Positions 1 to 8,498 of a stretch of 64,000 nucleotides of DNA are shown one piece after another. The DNA comes from an uncultured Methanobrevibacter sp. Its GTDB lineage: Archaea > Methanobacteriota > Methanobacteria > Methanobacteriales > Methanobacteriaceae. The stretch's first letter is position 1. Each line of letters begins with the position of its first letter. The notes under the pieces were generated by a model. That model was not told where the DNA came from. It ran no database searches and worked only from the letters and a program-made list of their open reading frames with translations. The position numbers and the translations under genes are program-made. The stretch lies in contig ONQL01000001.1 of NCBI GenBank assembly GCA_900319985.1, positions 37,556-101,555 on the forward strand, written 5' to 3'.

Positions 1-159
1 GTCGTCGGTGGGGGAATACGTGACGGTAAAGCAGCATATGCTGCTGCAAAGGCTGGTGGAGATGTTGTCGTAACTGGTACTATTGTCGAAGAGGTTGACG
101 ACGTACAGGCTAAAATTCAGGAATTGACCGGAGCTATCAAAAAAGCTTCATTGGAGTAG
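1..159 (+). CDS. Geranylgeranylglyceryl phosphate synthase, C-terminal fragment
   Basis: The window opens inside this gene; only the last 52 codons are present, ending at TAG 157-159. The fragment begins VVGGGIRDGKAAYAAAKAG and continues with DVVVTGTIVEE. This is the conserved phosphate-binding GGGI/R-D-G region and the terminal TGT(I/V)VEE block of the TIM-barrel GGGP synthase family. The family makes the first ether bond of archaeal membrane lipids, joining glycerol-1-phosphate and geranylgeranyl diphosphate. Its N-terminal half lies outside the window. It ends one base before the repeated repair-promoter element at 160-175. Confidence 0.88.
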   Translation, partial: VVGGGIRDGKAAYAAAKAGGDVVVTGTIVEEVDDVQAKIQELTGAIKKASLE

Positions 160-175
160 TTTTCAACTGCTCTCA
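160..175 (+). promoter_or_regulatory. Repair-promoter element, copy 1 (upstream of nurA-herA)
   Basis: The sequence here is TTTTCAACTGCTCTCA. It matches 14 of 16 positions of the two identical copies at 3859-3874 and 16371-16386. It lies 38 bases before the nurA start and is followed by an AT-rich TATA-like stretch at about 182-193. Like the other copies it points toward a DNA-repair operon. A role as operator or activator site is inferred from position and repetition only. Confidence 0.5.
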
Positions 176-213
176 CCACACTTTTTTATTAAGTTATTAA
201 CATAGGAAGTAGT

Positions 214-1281
214 ATGTTAAATTCACTATATGAAAAGGCCATCGCTAAAAGAGGATTTATACACGAAATTGAATCAGACAATAATCTTGAATCCCAGCTG
301 GAAGCCAATTGGTTTTCACGAGAATTCAAAGAAAGTTCTGAGGATTTTACTATTGCTGCCGGAGACGGAAGCTTCAACAAAAAGAAATTTTTAAAAAGCA
401 ACTTCTGCGCTATAGGTGCCGAATCCCTAATTTATGATGGTGAAATAAAAAAAATTGACGATGCAGACATACTCGAAATTAATCACATTTCATTTTTGGA
501 TGAACTTTTGGGTAACTACATGTCAATATTGGAACTCAAATGCGCTCTTAGGGCCATTAATGAGTATGATGTTGATTATTATATGTTCGATGGGTCTATA
601 CTGGGAGATTTGGAAAATGCCTATCCTAGAGGTGCAGAACTTCCATCCAAAATCAGAAACAATTTGGATGAAGCCCTTTTAAACGAATTTCGAAGACGCT
701 TTGAAATAACACCATTTGGTTTTGTATTTCAACAAATCAAAGAAAGAGTATTGGCCGATGTCAGTGTAAACGAAGACTTTGAAGAAAAGGAAGACTTTGA
801 CCTTCATCTCTCTTCAATAGAAAAAATCATTTTATTGAAAGAAATTTTAGAAAACAAGAAAAAGATAATTTCTATATCCAAAACATCTTCCGACAATGAT
901 TTGTTTAATTGGAACATTCCGGATATTTCTATTTTGGATAACCTGACAGATAAAAAACAGGGATTGTCAAAAATTGAATATAGACGAGTCTTTAAAAATG
1001 CGTCTTTCCAATATTTCAATGACTTTTTCAAGCAATTGCAATTCACTGTATTTTATGTCAGGCTTCAGGACAACAAAAATGTGCTGAAGGTAGAACTGCC
1101 CTACAAGGCATCGATTGGAGAGGTCATAGACATCATTGAAAAGATTAATGTAATGGCGGTACAGGGATATCCGTATCTGCTTAACAAGGCACATAATGAT
1201 GTTGTCATTACAGACAGGAACATTAAGGAATTATTGAAGATTGCAAAGATTTACGAAACAACAAACAGGGAAATGTTATAG
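214..1281 (+). CDS. nurA: NurA-type 5'-3' DNA nuclease
   Basis: This 355-residue protein carries the NurA signature: an acidic beta-strand AAGDGSFNKKKF near residues 50-60, and a second acidic strand DVDYYMFDGSIL near residue 120 that would complete the manganese site. NurA works with the HerA hexameric translocase to resect double-strand-break ends, giving 3' overhangs for RadA. The ATG at 214 follows AGGAAG. The stop (TAG 1279-1281) is 9 bases from the herA ATG, so the two genes are co-transcribed, and mre11-rad50 follow downstream. Identification combines motif and context: NurA sequences diverge strongly, but adjacency to herA makes the call firm. Confidence 0.88.
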   Translation: MLNSLYEKAIAKRGFIHEIESDNNLESQLEANWFSREFKESSEDFTIAAGDGSFNKKKFLKSNFCAIGAESLIYDGEIKKIDDADILEINHISFLDELLGNYMSILELKCALRAINEYDVDYYMFDGSILGDLENAYPRGAELPSKIRNNLDEALLNEFRRRFEITPFGFVFQQIKERVLADVSVNEDFEEKEDFDLHLSSIEKIILLKEILENKKKIISISKTSSDNDLFNWNIPDISILDNLTDKKQGLSKIEYRRVFKNASFQYFNDFFKQLQFTVFYVRLQDNKNVLKVELPYKASIGEVIDIIEKINVMAVQGYPYLLNKAHNDVVITDRNIKELLKIAKIYETTNREML

Positions 1282-1290
1282 GTGGTTTTA

Positions 1291-2790
1291 ATGGTAGTAG
1301 GAATTTGTGTAGGCGAAACATCACTTTCAGAAGTTACTTTTATTTCAGACAAAATGCCGAAAGTGGGTGAATATGTAACTATCGAATATGACGGCAAGAA
1401 GGTTTTGGGAATGATTGAAAACCTGATTAGGGGAAACGATGCTTTGAATGTTGATATAAATGACTTCAAGGCAATTCAAAAAATCTCAAGAATTGGAGTG
1501 GACGACAATTATATAAGGGGCAAAGTAAAAATATTGGGTGATGTCAATGACAATCTGAAATTGCCGAGAACTCCCGTGCTTCCCGGAACTGAAATCAGGC
1601 TTGCTGACAAGGATACGTTAAATGAAATATTCAAGGTTAAAAATCCAATTAAATTAGGTTCACTTGTCAATCAGAGTGATGTTGAAGTCAATGTTGAGGC
1701 TAATCCCATTTTATCAAGACATCTTGCTATTCTGGCAATGACCGGTGCAGGTAAGTCAAATACCGTTTCAGTTCTGATAGATCAGATGTTGGGTTATGAC
1801 GTTCCTGTATTTGTATTTGATATGCATGGTGAGTATGTGGGTGCAGATTTCCCGAATGGAGAAGTAAATGTAATTAGGCCAAAGATCAATCCGATTTACA
1901 TGTCCTTTCATGAAATTAAAAAATTAGTCAATATTCCGTCCAACGGATATATTCAAGAAAGACATTTCAGAAGAGCATTTAAAGAAGCCAGGGGAATGGT
2001 TAGAGATGGAACAGCACATACCAACAATTTTTTACAGATGATTTACGATATACTTGAAAGGGATTCACTGGAGGAAGGCTCCGATAAGCAAATTGTCGAT
2101 GTCATGAATAAAATCGATGATTCCATGGACAGGTATTCCAATATCTTTGACAATAACATAGGCAATATATTGACCAGTATCAAGATTGGGCATGCTAATG
2201 TATTGGATTTAAGCCAGTCTGATGAATCAATTGCCAATGTGCTGGTAAGCCACATCATGAGAAATGCCCTGCAAATGAGAAAAAATGCTGTTCATGGAAA
2301 ATATAAAAAAACATTGGATTTCCCAGTATTCTTTGTATTGGAAGAGGCACATATATTGGCTCCAAATAAACGTGATTCTGATTCAAAACGTTGGATTCAA
2401 AGGGTTGCAAGAGAAGGCCGTAAATTTGGCCTGGGATTATGTCTGGTAAGTCAATCACCAAAAACAGTTGACCATGATGCACTATCCCAAATGAATAACA
2501 TGATAATTTTAAGGCTTGTAGAGCCTGAAGACCAAAGGCATGTTCAATCAGCAAGTGAGAGTTTATCTCAAGATTTAATTAACCAATTGCCATCACTGAA
2601 TGTTGGTGAAGCTATTGTATTGGGTTTGATGAGCAGAGTTCCTACTTTGGTTAAAATAAATCAGTTTAAAGGACGTATTCATGGAGATGACATGGACATT
2701 GTTTCTTATTTTGCAGACATTAAGCAAAACGAGGAAGATGAAATTAAGCGTCAGGAAGAGGAAAGTATGCAAATGGGTTATAATTATTAA
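1291..2790 (+). CDS. herA: HerA-type bipolar DNA translocase/helicase
   Basis: The product is 499 residues. It has an N-terminal HAS-barrel region (about 1-110), then a RecA-like ATPase with Walker A MTGAGKSNT near residues 150-158 and Walker B FFVLEEAHILAP near 350. An arginine-rich RVAREGRKFGLG segment and a sensor LVSQSPKTVD follow. HerA forms a hexamer that pumps DNA and binds NurA for end resection. I chose ATG 1291 over the in-frame GTG at 1282 because GGTGG at 1281-1286 is a well-spaced ribosome site for the ATG. The sequence after the stop is T-rich (2795-2810) and may end transcription. Confidence 0.93.
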   Translation: MVVGICVGETSLSEVTFISDKMPKVGEYVTIEYDGKKVLGMIENLIRGNDALNVDINDFKAIQKISRIGVDDNYIRGKVKILGDVNDNLKLPRTPVLPGTEIRLADKDTLNEIFKVKNPIKLGSLVNQSDVEVNVEANPILSRHLAILAMTGAGKSNTVSVLIDQMLGYDVPVFVFDMHGEYVGADFPNGEVNVIRPKINPIYMSFHEIKKLVNIPSNGYIQERHFRRAFKEARGMVRDGTAHTNNFLQMIYDILERDSLEEGSDKQIVDVMNKIDDSMDRYSNIFDNNIGNILTSIKIGHANVLDLSQSDESIANVLVSHIMRNALQMRKNAVHGKYKKTLDFPVFFVLEEAHILAPNKRDSDSKRWIQRVAREGRKFGLGLCLVSQSPKTVDHDALSQMNNMIILRLVEPEDQRHVQSASESLSQDLINQLPSLNVGEAIVLGLMSRVPTLVKINQFKGRIHGDDMDIVSYFADIKQNEEDEIKRQEEESMQMGYNY

Positions 2791-2923
2791 ACCCTTCTTT
2801 TTTTTTTTAATTTGATTATTTATTTTTCCTTATAATATTGTAGGAATTATTTGAAAACTTTTTTATAGTTGATTAGATATATTATTCCTTGAAAATCAGT
2901 ATTGAAAACTATTGATTGTCTAA

Positions 2924-3382
2924 ATGCAATTTAATATAATTAATGCAATTTTTCAATATGAAGTCAATTTAATAGGAGGAATCAACATATTTCAATGGGA
3001 AGATTTTAAAGAAGTTGCCGATGAGTTAATCAAAAATCCACAAGAAGCATATGTTAGAAGTGCTATGGGCAGATATTATTATTCAATTTTTGGTTCTACA
3101 GGGGATTACTTGGTTAATGTGATGAATAAATATGAATTTGATTCTAAAAAGGACATTCATAAAAAGGTATATGATGAATTAATGAATTCTCATAATTCAA
3201 ATGAAATACACTTGGCGGAATGCTTAAAGTTCTTAAGAGAAATAAGAAATAATGCTGATTATGATATATCTGATAAGAATGAGGAATATTTCAAAAAAAA
3301 TTCGCAAAAAGTAATTAAAGCAACAAATGATGCCTTTGATTCATTAAATGTTCTAATTAATAATCCTCCATATAATTTTTGA
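2924..3382 (+). CDS. HEPN-domain protein (toxin-like or accessory)
   Basis: This small helical protein (152 residues from the ATG at 2924) has the typical HEPN layout. Helix one contains AYVRSAMGRYYYSIFGS, equivalent to the family's R-x-YYxxF segment. The C-terminal helix holds FLREIRNNADYD, the position of the Rx4-6H ribonuclease motif, but the His is absent, as in many non-catalytic or alternative HEPN proteins. The ATG used here has no ribosome site. A strong AGGAGGA at 2974-2980 sits inside the frame, just before the segment FQWEDFKEVADEL where HEPN proteins normally begin, yet the next codons are ATC AAC ATA TTT. The true start is therefore unclear. It is paired with the gene at 3392 and inserted between herA and mre11. 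Confidence 0.6.
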   Translation: MQFNIINAIFQYEVNLIGGINIFQWEDFKEVADELIKNPQEAYVRSAMGRYYYSIFGSTGDYLVNVMNKYEFDSKKDIHKKVYDELMNSHNSNEIHLAECLKFLREIRNNADYDISDKNEEYFKKNSQKVIKATNDAFDSLNVLINNPPYNF

Positions 3383-3391
3383 GGTGTCTTT

Positions 3392-3784
3392 ATGGATGAA
3401 TTGGATTTTGTTAAAAAATTGGAAGAAGATGAGGAATTATTTGATCGGGAATATGATAAATTGGGCGATTTTTTTAATTTACGTCATTATGAAAAGGTTC
3501 ATGATTTCATTAAAGACAATACTGAGCTTATAGTATTGTTGAATGAACTTAAGCATAGATTGTCTAAAGCATTTCCTACAGGTAAATTTGATTTGGTTCT
3601 TAACACGGATTATGAATATTCTGATTGGTCCATTGTTGTGTTATATGTCAAAGTTGATGAGTATACCTTTGATAATGGTGTTATGGATGATATTAATAAA
3701 ATTACTTTTGATTTCATACCTTTGAGACGAAAATTGGATGTATTGCCGGATTTTGCAATTTGGCCTGCATTATACAATTGGTAA
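3392..3784 (+). CDS. Unrecognised partner of the HEPN protein
   Basis: This is a 130-residue acidic protein with a clear GAGGTG ribosome site and a 9-base gap after the HEPN gene, so the two form a pair. The N-terminal half is helical (DELDFVKKLEEDEELFDREY). The C-terminal half looks like beta strands (KFDLVLNTDYEYSDWSIVVLYVKV). It lacks the GS-x10-DxD motif of MNT nucleotidyltransferases, the usual HEPN partners. I do not recognise the family. By position it could be an antitoxin or a sensor subunit for the HEPN protein; that is inference only. Confidence 0.6.
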   Translation: MDELDFVKKLEEDEELFDREYDKLGDFFNLRHYEKVHDFIKDNTELIVLLNELKHRLSKAFPTGKFDLVLNTDYEYSDWSIVVLYVKVDEYTFDNGVMDDINKITFDFIPLRRKLDVLPDFAIWPALYNW

Positions 3785-3858
3785 TCAATTTAATTTAATT
3801 TCTTTTTCTTTACTATTTTCAAATCAATTTTATATTTACTGAATAAACCATTTTTTAC

Positions 3859-3874
3859 TTTTCAAATGCTCTCT
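3859..3874 (+). promoter_or_regulatory. Repair-promoter element, copy 2 (upstream of mre11-rad50)
   Basis: The sequence is TTTTCAAATGCTCTCT, identical over 16 bases to copy 3 at 16371-16386. It is followed 10 bases later by a TATA-like TTAAATAT (3885-3892) and lies about 100 bases ahead of the mre11 ATG. The upstream gene pair ends at 3784, so the element sits in the mre11 promoter region. Regulatory role inferred. Confidence 0.55.
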
Positions 3875-3977
3875 TTACAAACTATTAAATATGCAGTAGT
3901 ATAATATATTATTCAGTTAAATACTTTGATTAAGTGTTTAAATTGGTTATATACAATTGACGAAAAAAGGTAATATA

Positions 3978-5216
3978 ATGAAATTTGCACATTTAGCAGA
4001 CACTCATTTAGGCTATCGTCAGTTCGGTTTAGTCGAACGTGAGAAAGACTTTTATGAAGTGTTTGAAAAGGTTATAGATAAAATAATTGAAGAAAAAGTA
4101 GATTTTGTAATTCATAGTGGAGATTTATTTGAAACCGCAAGACCATCTCCCATAGCGCTTTTGAACTTTCAGAAAGGATTGCTTAAACTGAAAGGTGCAG
4201 GAATTCCTATGTATGCAATAGCAGGTAATCATGATATTGTAATGCGTAATGACTCTATCCCGCCTCAAGTTATCTTTAAGAAATTAGGTTTGAAAGTAAT
4301 CAGTCCAATCAATACCACTTATATGCATGGTGATATTTTTATTGCAGGTTTGCCTTTCTATCCGTCTTCTCAGGTTAAAAATTTAAAATCCAAATTGGCC
4401 GATTTGTCAAAAAAAGCGGCTAACCATGAAAAGTCAGTCCTTGTATTGCATCAGGGCATAGACAAATACTTCGGACCTAATTTTGAACTTGAAATAGGAG
4501 ACCTGCCTGATAACTTTAATTATTATGCAATGGGTCACATTCATAATTATATTAATGATAATTTTGGAAATGGTAAACTGGTTTATCCTGGTTCCAGTGA
4601 AATCTGGAAAACAAATGAACTGAAGGACTATAAGGAAAACGGTAAGGGTTTTGTGGTTGTTGACTTCGATGGTCCTAAGCCTCTTGTCAAGAGGGTTAAG
4701 GTGGACATCTCCCGTACATTCATTGAAAGATCTCTTGATTACTCTAAATTGGAAAGCGGCATTGCCGGCTTGAAGGAAACCATAATTGGATTTGATAAAA
4801 AACCGATTTTGGATTTGAAAATCAACAATGTCGAGTCCGATACTAAAATGGTTTATGAGTTGATTAAAGAGGAATTAGGTGATTTGTCTTTAATGATTAG
4901 GCCTACTTTCAATATGGCTGGTGAAGAGGATTTGGATGTTATAATTAATCAATCCGAGTCTTTGGGTCCTGATGATCTTTTAAAAGAACAATTGGGAAAT
5001 TACGGTGATGAGTCTGTCATTAGATTGGGTCTGGATTTATACCATTTCCTGTCAAAGGATAAAATCGAGGAATCTGAAGATATATTGAAGCAGTTCTTTG
5101 ATGAGAATTATCACATTGCCAATGAATATGTCGAATTGAATGGAGAGGAAATTGGGGAAGAACCGTCAAAAGGTGAAAAAGAGATTCAAGTCACATTTAA
5201 GGAGGCTCTAGAATGA
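3978..5216 (+). CDS. mre11: Mre11 DNA double-strand-break repair nuclease/phosphoesterase
   Basis: The 412-residue protein carries the ordered calcineurin-type phosphoesterase motifs: FAHLADTHLGY (D8 and H10), HSGDLFE, IAGNHD, LHQGID and MGHIH. These coordinate the two manganese ions. The C-terminal third is the capping/Rad50-binding region. Mre11-Rad50 detects and trims broken DNA ends. I chose ATG 3978 over TTG 3957 because AAAAAAGG precedes the ATG and the catalytic strand begins immediately (MKFAHLAD). The stop overlaps the rad50 start by four bases (ATGA), indicating translational coupling. Confidence 0.95.
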   Translation: MKFAHLADTHLGYRQFGLVEREKDFYEVFEKVIDKIIEEKVDFVIHSGDLFETARPSPIALLNFQKGLLKLKGAGIPMYAIAGNHDIVMRNDSIPPQVIFKKLGLKVISPINTTYMHGDIFIAGLPFYPSSQVKNLKSKLADLSKKAANHEKSVLVLHQGIDKYFGPNFELEIGDLPDNFNYYAMGHIHNYINDNFGNGKLVYPGSSEIWKTNELKDYKENGKGFVVVDFDGPKPLVKRVKVDISRTFIERSLDYSKLESGIAGLKETIIGFDKKPILDLKINNVESDTKMVYELIKEELGDLSLMIRPTFNMAGEEDLDVIINQSESLGPDDLLKEQLGNYGDESVIRLGLDLYHFLSKDKIEESEDILKQFFDENYHIANEYVELNGEEIGEEPSKGEKEIQVTFKEALE

Positions 5217-7960
5217 TTTTCACAAAATTAAAGTTAATTAATTTTAAATCTCATGAAAACACTACCATAAATTTCGATAAGGGTATTAGTGTTATTGTTG
5301 GAGAAAATGGTGCTGGAAAATCCACTATACTGGAAGCTATTAGCTTTGCACTGTTCAAACAGTATACTGCTAAAAAAATTGATGATTTGGTACGCAATAA
5401 TGCAGAGTCAATGACTGTTGAATTGGAGTTCAGTTCCAACAATAGGGAATACAGAATCGTACGAGATAAGAAATCTATGTTGAAATCTTCAATTTATAAA
5501 AAGACTTCAAAAGAGGGTGGATTTGTTCATATATGTACTGGAGATAAGGAAGTAGCTAATGAAATTCGCCAAATTTTGGATATCGATTCTGATTTGTTCC
5601 TTAATGCAATTTATATCAGGCAGGGTGAAATTGCTGATTTGGTTGACAAAAAACCTGCTGAGAAAAAAGAGCTGGTTGCAAAACTGTTGGGAATCGATTC
5701 ATTGGAAAAGGCCTGGAAAAATTTATTGCCGTTCATCACTGTTTATGAAAATCAATTGGCAGAGCTTAAAGGTAAATTATACAACTCCGATGATTTAAAA
5801 GAGGAATATAACAAGAAAAAAGATGAACTGGAAACTCTTAAGAATAGGGGACATGAACTTGAGGAGCAGATAGAGGACGTTACCACTTCCCTGAAAGATA
5901 TATCTGAAAGTAAAAGGAATATGGAACGTGAAAAGGAGATATATGATACTCAGGTCAACAATCTTGAAAATGAACAGAAAACATTGTCCAAGCTGGAAAG
6001 TGATAAGAAAGTGGTTCAGGACAATCTGGATAAGATTCATGATGCTGAAGAGAAAATCACCCGTTTGGAAAAATATGTTTCAAAACTGGATGTATATCTT
6101 GACTTTGAAAAATCAGTTACAAGCATTCAAAGATTAAAGAGTGATGAATTGGAAGTTAACAAAAAGCTCGATTCAATCGCTGCTCAAAAGGCAATTGTGG
6201 CGGATAAAAAAGAGGAATATAATAAGTTTTTAGCTTCCGATGAGGAAATTAATAAGCTGAACAATCAAAAAATCAATCTGGAAAAACAGCTGGCTACTTC
6301 CGCTAAGTTGGAAAAGGATAAAAAAGAGCTGCTGTCCCAAATTGAGCACGAAAGAAATGATATTGAAGACTTCTTTTCAAGGTCTAAAGACAAATTGGGT
6401 GACTATGGCGTGTCTCAGGATGTCTTGGCTGAAGTTGATGATTTCAACCATATAGAAAATGTCACAAACGAGTTCATTGAGGAAGTTGCTGGAAACATCA
6501 ACAAACTGTCCGAAGATATCGTTTCCAAAAAAGAGGATTTGGTTGAATATAAACAGAATATCAAATCAGCTCAAAAGCCATTGGCTGAATTGGATGAAGT
6601 GGACAATAAATGTCCTGTTTGTCAATCCGATATTAGTTTTGCTCAAAAAACCGAATTGATTGAGGGATATAAATCCATAATCGATGAAAATGAAAAATTA
6701 ATTGCACAATCAGAAGAAGAGGTTGTTCTATTTGTCAAAAACAGGGAAAGCTTTGAAGAAAAACAGTCCAAACTTCAAGATTTATCCAAAAGCATTGTTG
6801 AATACAAACAGAAATTCACTCATTTGGAAGAAGAATTGGTGAAATTAAATGAAATCGATGAAAGCCTTGAATCCAAGGAATATATCAGTGATAAGTTAGG
6901 TGAACTTATACTTGTCATCGCTAAGCAAAGAGATGATAAGGAAAGTTATAAGGAGTCTTATGATGCATATGTTCAGGCTAAAGGTGCTTTGGATGTTTTA
7001 GGCAGCGAAACTGAATCACAATATAAATTAAATCAGATTAAAAATGAGATAGACAATCATGTTACCAATATCAAATTGGCAATCAATCAGGATCCTCATT
7101 TGAGTGGAGACATCAGTACCAATGAACTTCAGGACAGAATCAATGATTTGAAACAGAAAAACGAAGAATTTAACCAACTCAAGGGTTTCATCCAAAATAA
7201 AAAATCATTGATGTCCCAGCATGATTCTATTAAGGAGGACATTGGCGTTTCAAGAAATCAGCTTGATATAATTCAAAATAAAATCGATGCGTCTTTATAT
7301 GATAAAGAGAAATATGAGCAAATTATCTACCGTTTCGAATTATATGAAAGACGTCAAAATACCTTTAATAATGAGCTTTCAGTGATTAAAGGACGTGCCC
7401 GTGAATCCATAGCTTACATTAAAGATTTAAATGAGAAAATCGTAACTGCCGATATGTTCAAAGAAGAATATGATAATCTTGAAAGTTACATATTCATGTT
7501 GAAGAACATTAGGGAATTGTATGGTAAGAATGGAGTTCAAAAGGATTTAAGAAATATTTCAAGACCTTTAATCCAAAAGTATACCAAGGAATTCTTCAAT
7601 GAATTCAATTTCAACTATTCAGATTTAACTTTAGATGAGGACTATGGCGTCACAGTCTATGGTCCTGAAGGCGAATCCTCAATGACTATGGTCAGCGGAG
7701 GGGAGAAAATAGCTATTGCATTAGCCTTAAGATTAGGTATCACTCAGGCTATTGCAAAAGGAGATTTGGATACAATATTGTTGGATGAGCCAACTATTCA
7801 TTTGGACAGTTCAAGAAGGCATGAACTTATCAATTTATTAAAGGAAATGTCTTTATTGCCGCAAATGATAATTGTAACTCACGAAAGTCAGCTTGAAAAT
7901 GCAGCTGACAATATTATAAAAGTTGAAAAAGAAAATGGTATTTCAAAAGTCATGATGTAA
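5213..7960 (+). CDS. rad50: Rad50 SMC-like ATPase
   Basis: This 915-residue protein has Walker A GENGAGKSTILEA near residue 30 and the Q-loop QGEIADL near 140. Two long coiled-coil arms (about 170-740) are interrupted by the zinc hook CPVC at residues 467-470. The C-terminal half of the ATPase carries signature MVSGGEKIAIALAL, Walker B ILLDEPTIHLD and the H-loop VTHE. This is a full-length, intact archaeal Rad50. It works with Mre11, whose gene overlaps it by four bases. A T-rich stretch at 7970-7992 follows the stop, between this gene and the convergent TIR-like gene. Confidence 0.96.
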   Translation: MIFTKLKLINFKSHENTTINFDKGISVIVGENGAGKSTILEAISFALFKQYTAKKIDDLVRNNAESMTVELEFSSNNREYRIVRDKKSMLKSSIYKKTSKEGGFVHICTGDKEVANEIRQILDIDSDLFLNAIYIRQGEIADLVDKKPAEKKELVAKLLGIDSLEKAWKNLLPFITVYENQLAELKGKLYNSDDLKEEYNKKKDELETLKNRGHELEEQIEDVTTSLKDISESKRNMEREKEIYDTQVNNLENEQKTLSKLESDKKVVQDNLDKIHDAEEKITRLEKYVSKLDVYLDFEKSVTSIQRLKSDELEVNKKLDSIAAQKAIVADKKEEYNKFLASDEEINKLNNQKINLEKQLATSAKLEKDKKELLSQIEHERNDIEDFFSRSKDKLGDYGVSQDVLAEVDDFNHIENVTNEFIEEVAGNINKLSEDIVSKKEDLVEYKQNIKSAQKPLAELDEVDNKCPVCQSDISFAQKTELIEGYKSIIDENEKLIAQSEEEVVLFVKNRESFEEKQSKLQDLSKSIVEYKQKFTHLEEELVKLNEIDESLESKEYISDKLGELILVIAKQRDDKESYKESYDAYVQAKGALDVLGSETESQYKLNQIKNEIDNHVTNIKLAINQDPHLSGDISTNELQDRINDLKQKNEEFNQLKGFIQNKKSLMSQHDSIKEDIGVSRNQLDIIQNKIDASLYDKEKYEQIIYRFELYERRQNTFNNELSVIKGRARESIAYIKDLNEKIVTADMFKEEYDNLESYIFMLKNIRELYGKNGVQKDLRNISRPLIQKYTKEFFNEFNFNYSDLTLDEDYGVTVYGPEGESSMTMVSGGEKIAIALALRLGITQAIAKGDLDTILLDEPTIHLDSSRRHELINLLKEMSLLPQMIIVTHESQLENAADNIIKVEKENGISKVMM

Positions 7961-7987
7961 TATCATTACTTTTTTTTATTTTTTTTT

Positions 7988-8383
7988 TTACATTGTTTCA
8001 TGGGCATTTTTGATGGAGTCGATTATACAGTTTGCATTCCATCCAACGATGGTTGCCGCTTTTTCTTCAAGTATTTCAGGAACTTCTTCAACTCCATAAG
8101 GTCTTACTAGAATTATTGGAATATCATATTTTTCACTGGCATCCAAAAGACTTTCAAACAGTTCCTTATTGTCGTTATACAATCCGGATAACATTATTAT
8201 TCCGTCAACTTTTTTGTAAAACACTTCACCTGCTCTAGAATAATCTCCAGACATGGATTCTTTCCACAGAAAATCAACTTTTGAATATAACTTTTCGGTA
8301 AACTGGGCGTATTCTCTATTTTTGTCGATACCGTTAGTGATTATGAGATTGTAAATTTTGTCATCTTTTTCGTCTTCAAACAT
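7988..8383 (-). CDS. MTH538-type TIR-like protein (ThsB/DUF1863 family)
   Basis: The 131-residue single-domain protein has the flavodoxin-like TIR arrangement of the MTH538 family. It shows a first strand KIYNLIITNG, a middle strand KVDGIIMLSGLY (where stress-type TIRs have the DxxVVLIG strand), PIILVRPYG, and a C-terminal block ATIVGWNANCIIDSIKNA that closely fits the family's VGWN...IxxAI ending. The family includes ThsB of Thoeris defence, which makes a cyclic-ADP-ribose-like signal, but no ThsA effector is nearby. The ATG at 8383 follows AAGGTG. It converges on rad50; I recall the Methanothermobacter MTH538 gene also lying near its rad50/mre11 genes, suggesting conserved linkage. Confidence 0.7.
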   Translation of the reverse strand: MFEDEKDDKIYNLIITNGIDKNREYAQFTEKLYSKVDFLWKESMSGDYSRAGEVFYKKVDGIIMLSGLYNDNKELFESLLDASEKYDIPIILVRPYGVEEVPEILEEKAATIVGWNANCIIDSIKNAHETM

Positions 8384-8498
8384 TTTAACACCTTGCTTTT
8401 AATATAATCATTATAATATAAAAGAATTTGTTTTGCAAATATTTATTAATTTTAAAGTAGTATCTAATGTATAGAACTATTTGTATAAGGAAATTTTT

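Noticed and set aside
3392..3784. MNT-type nucleotidyltransferase antitoxin
   Set aside because: The GS-x10-DxD motif of MNT proteins is absent.
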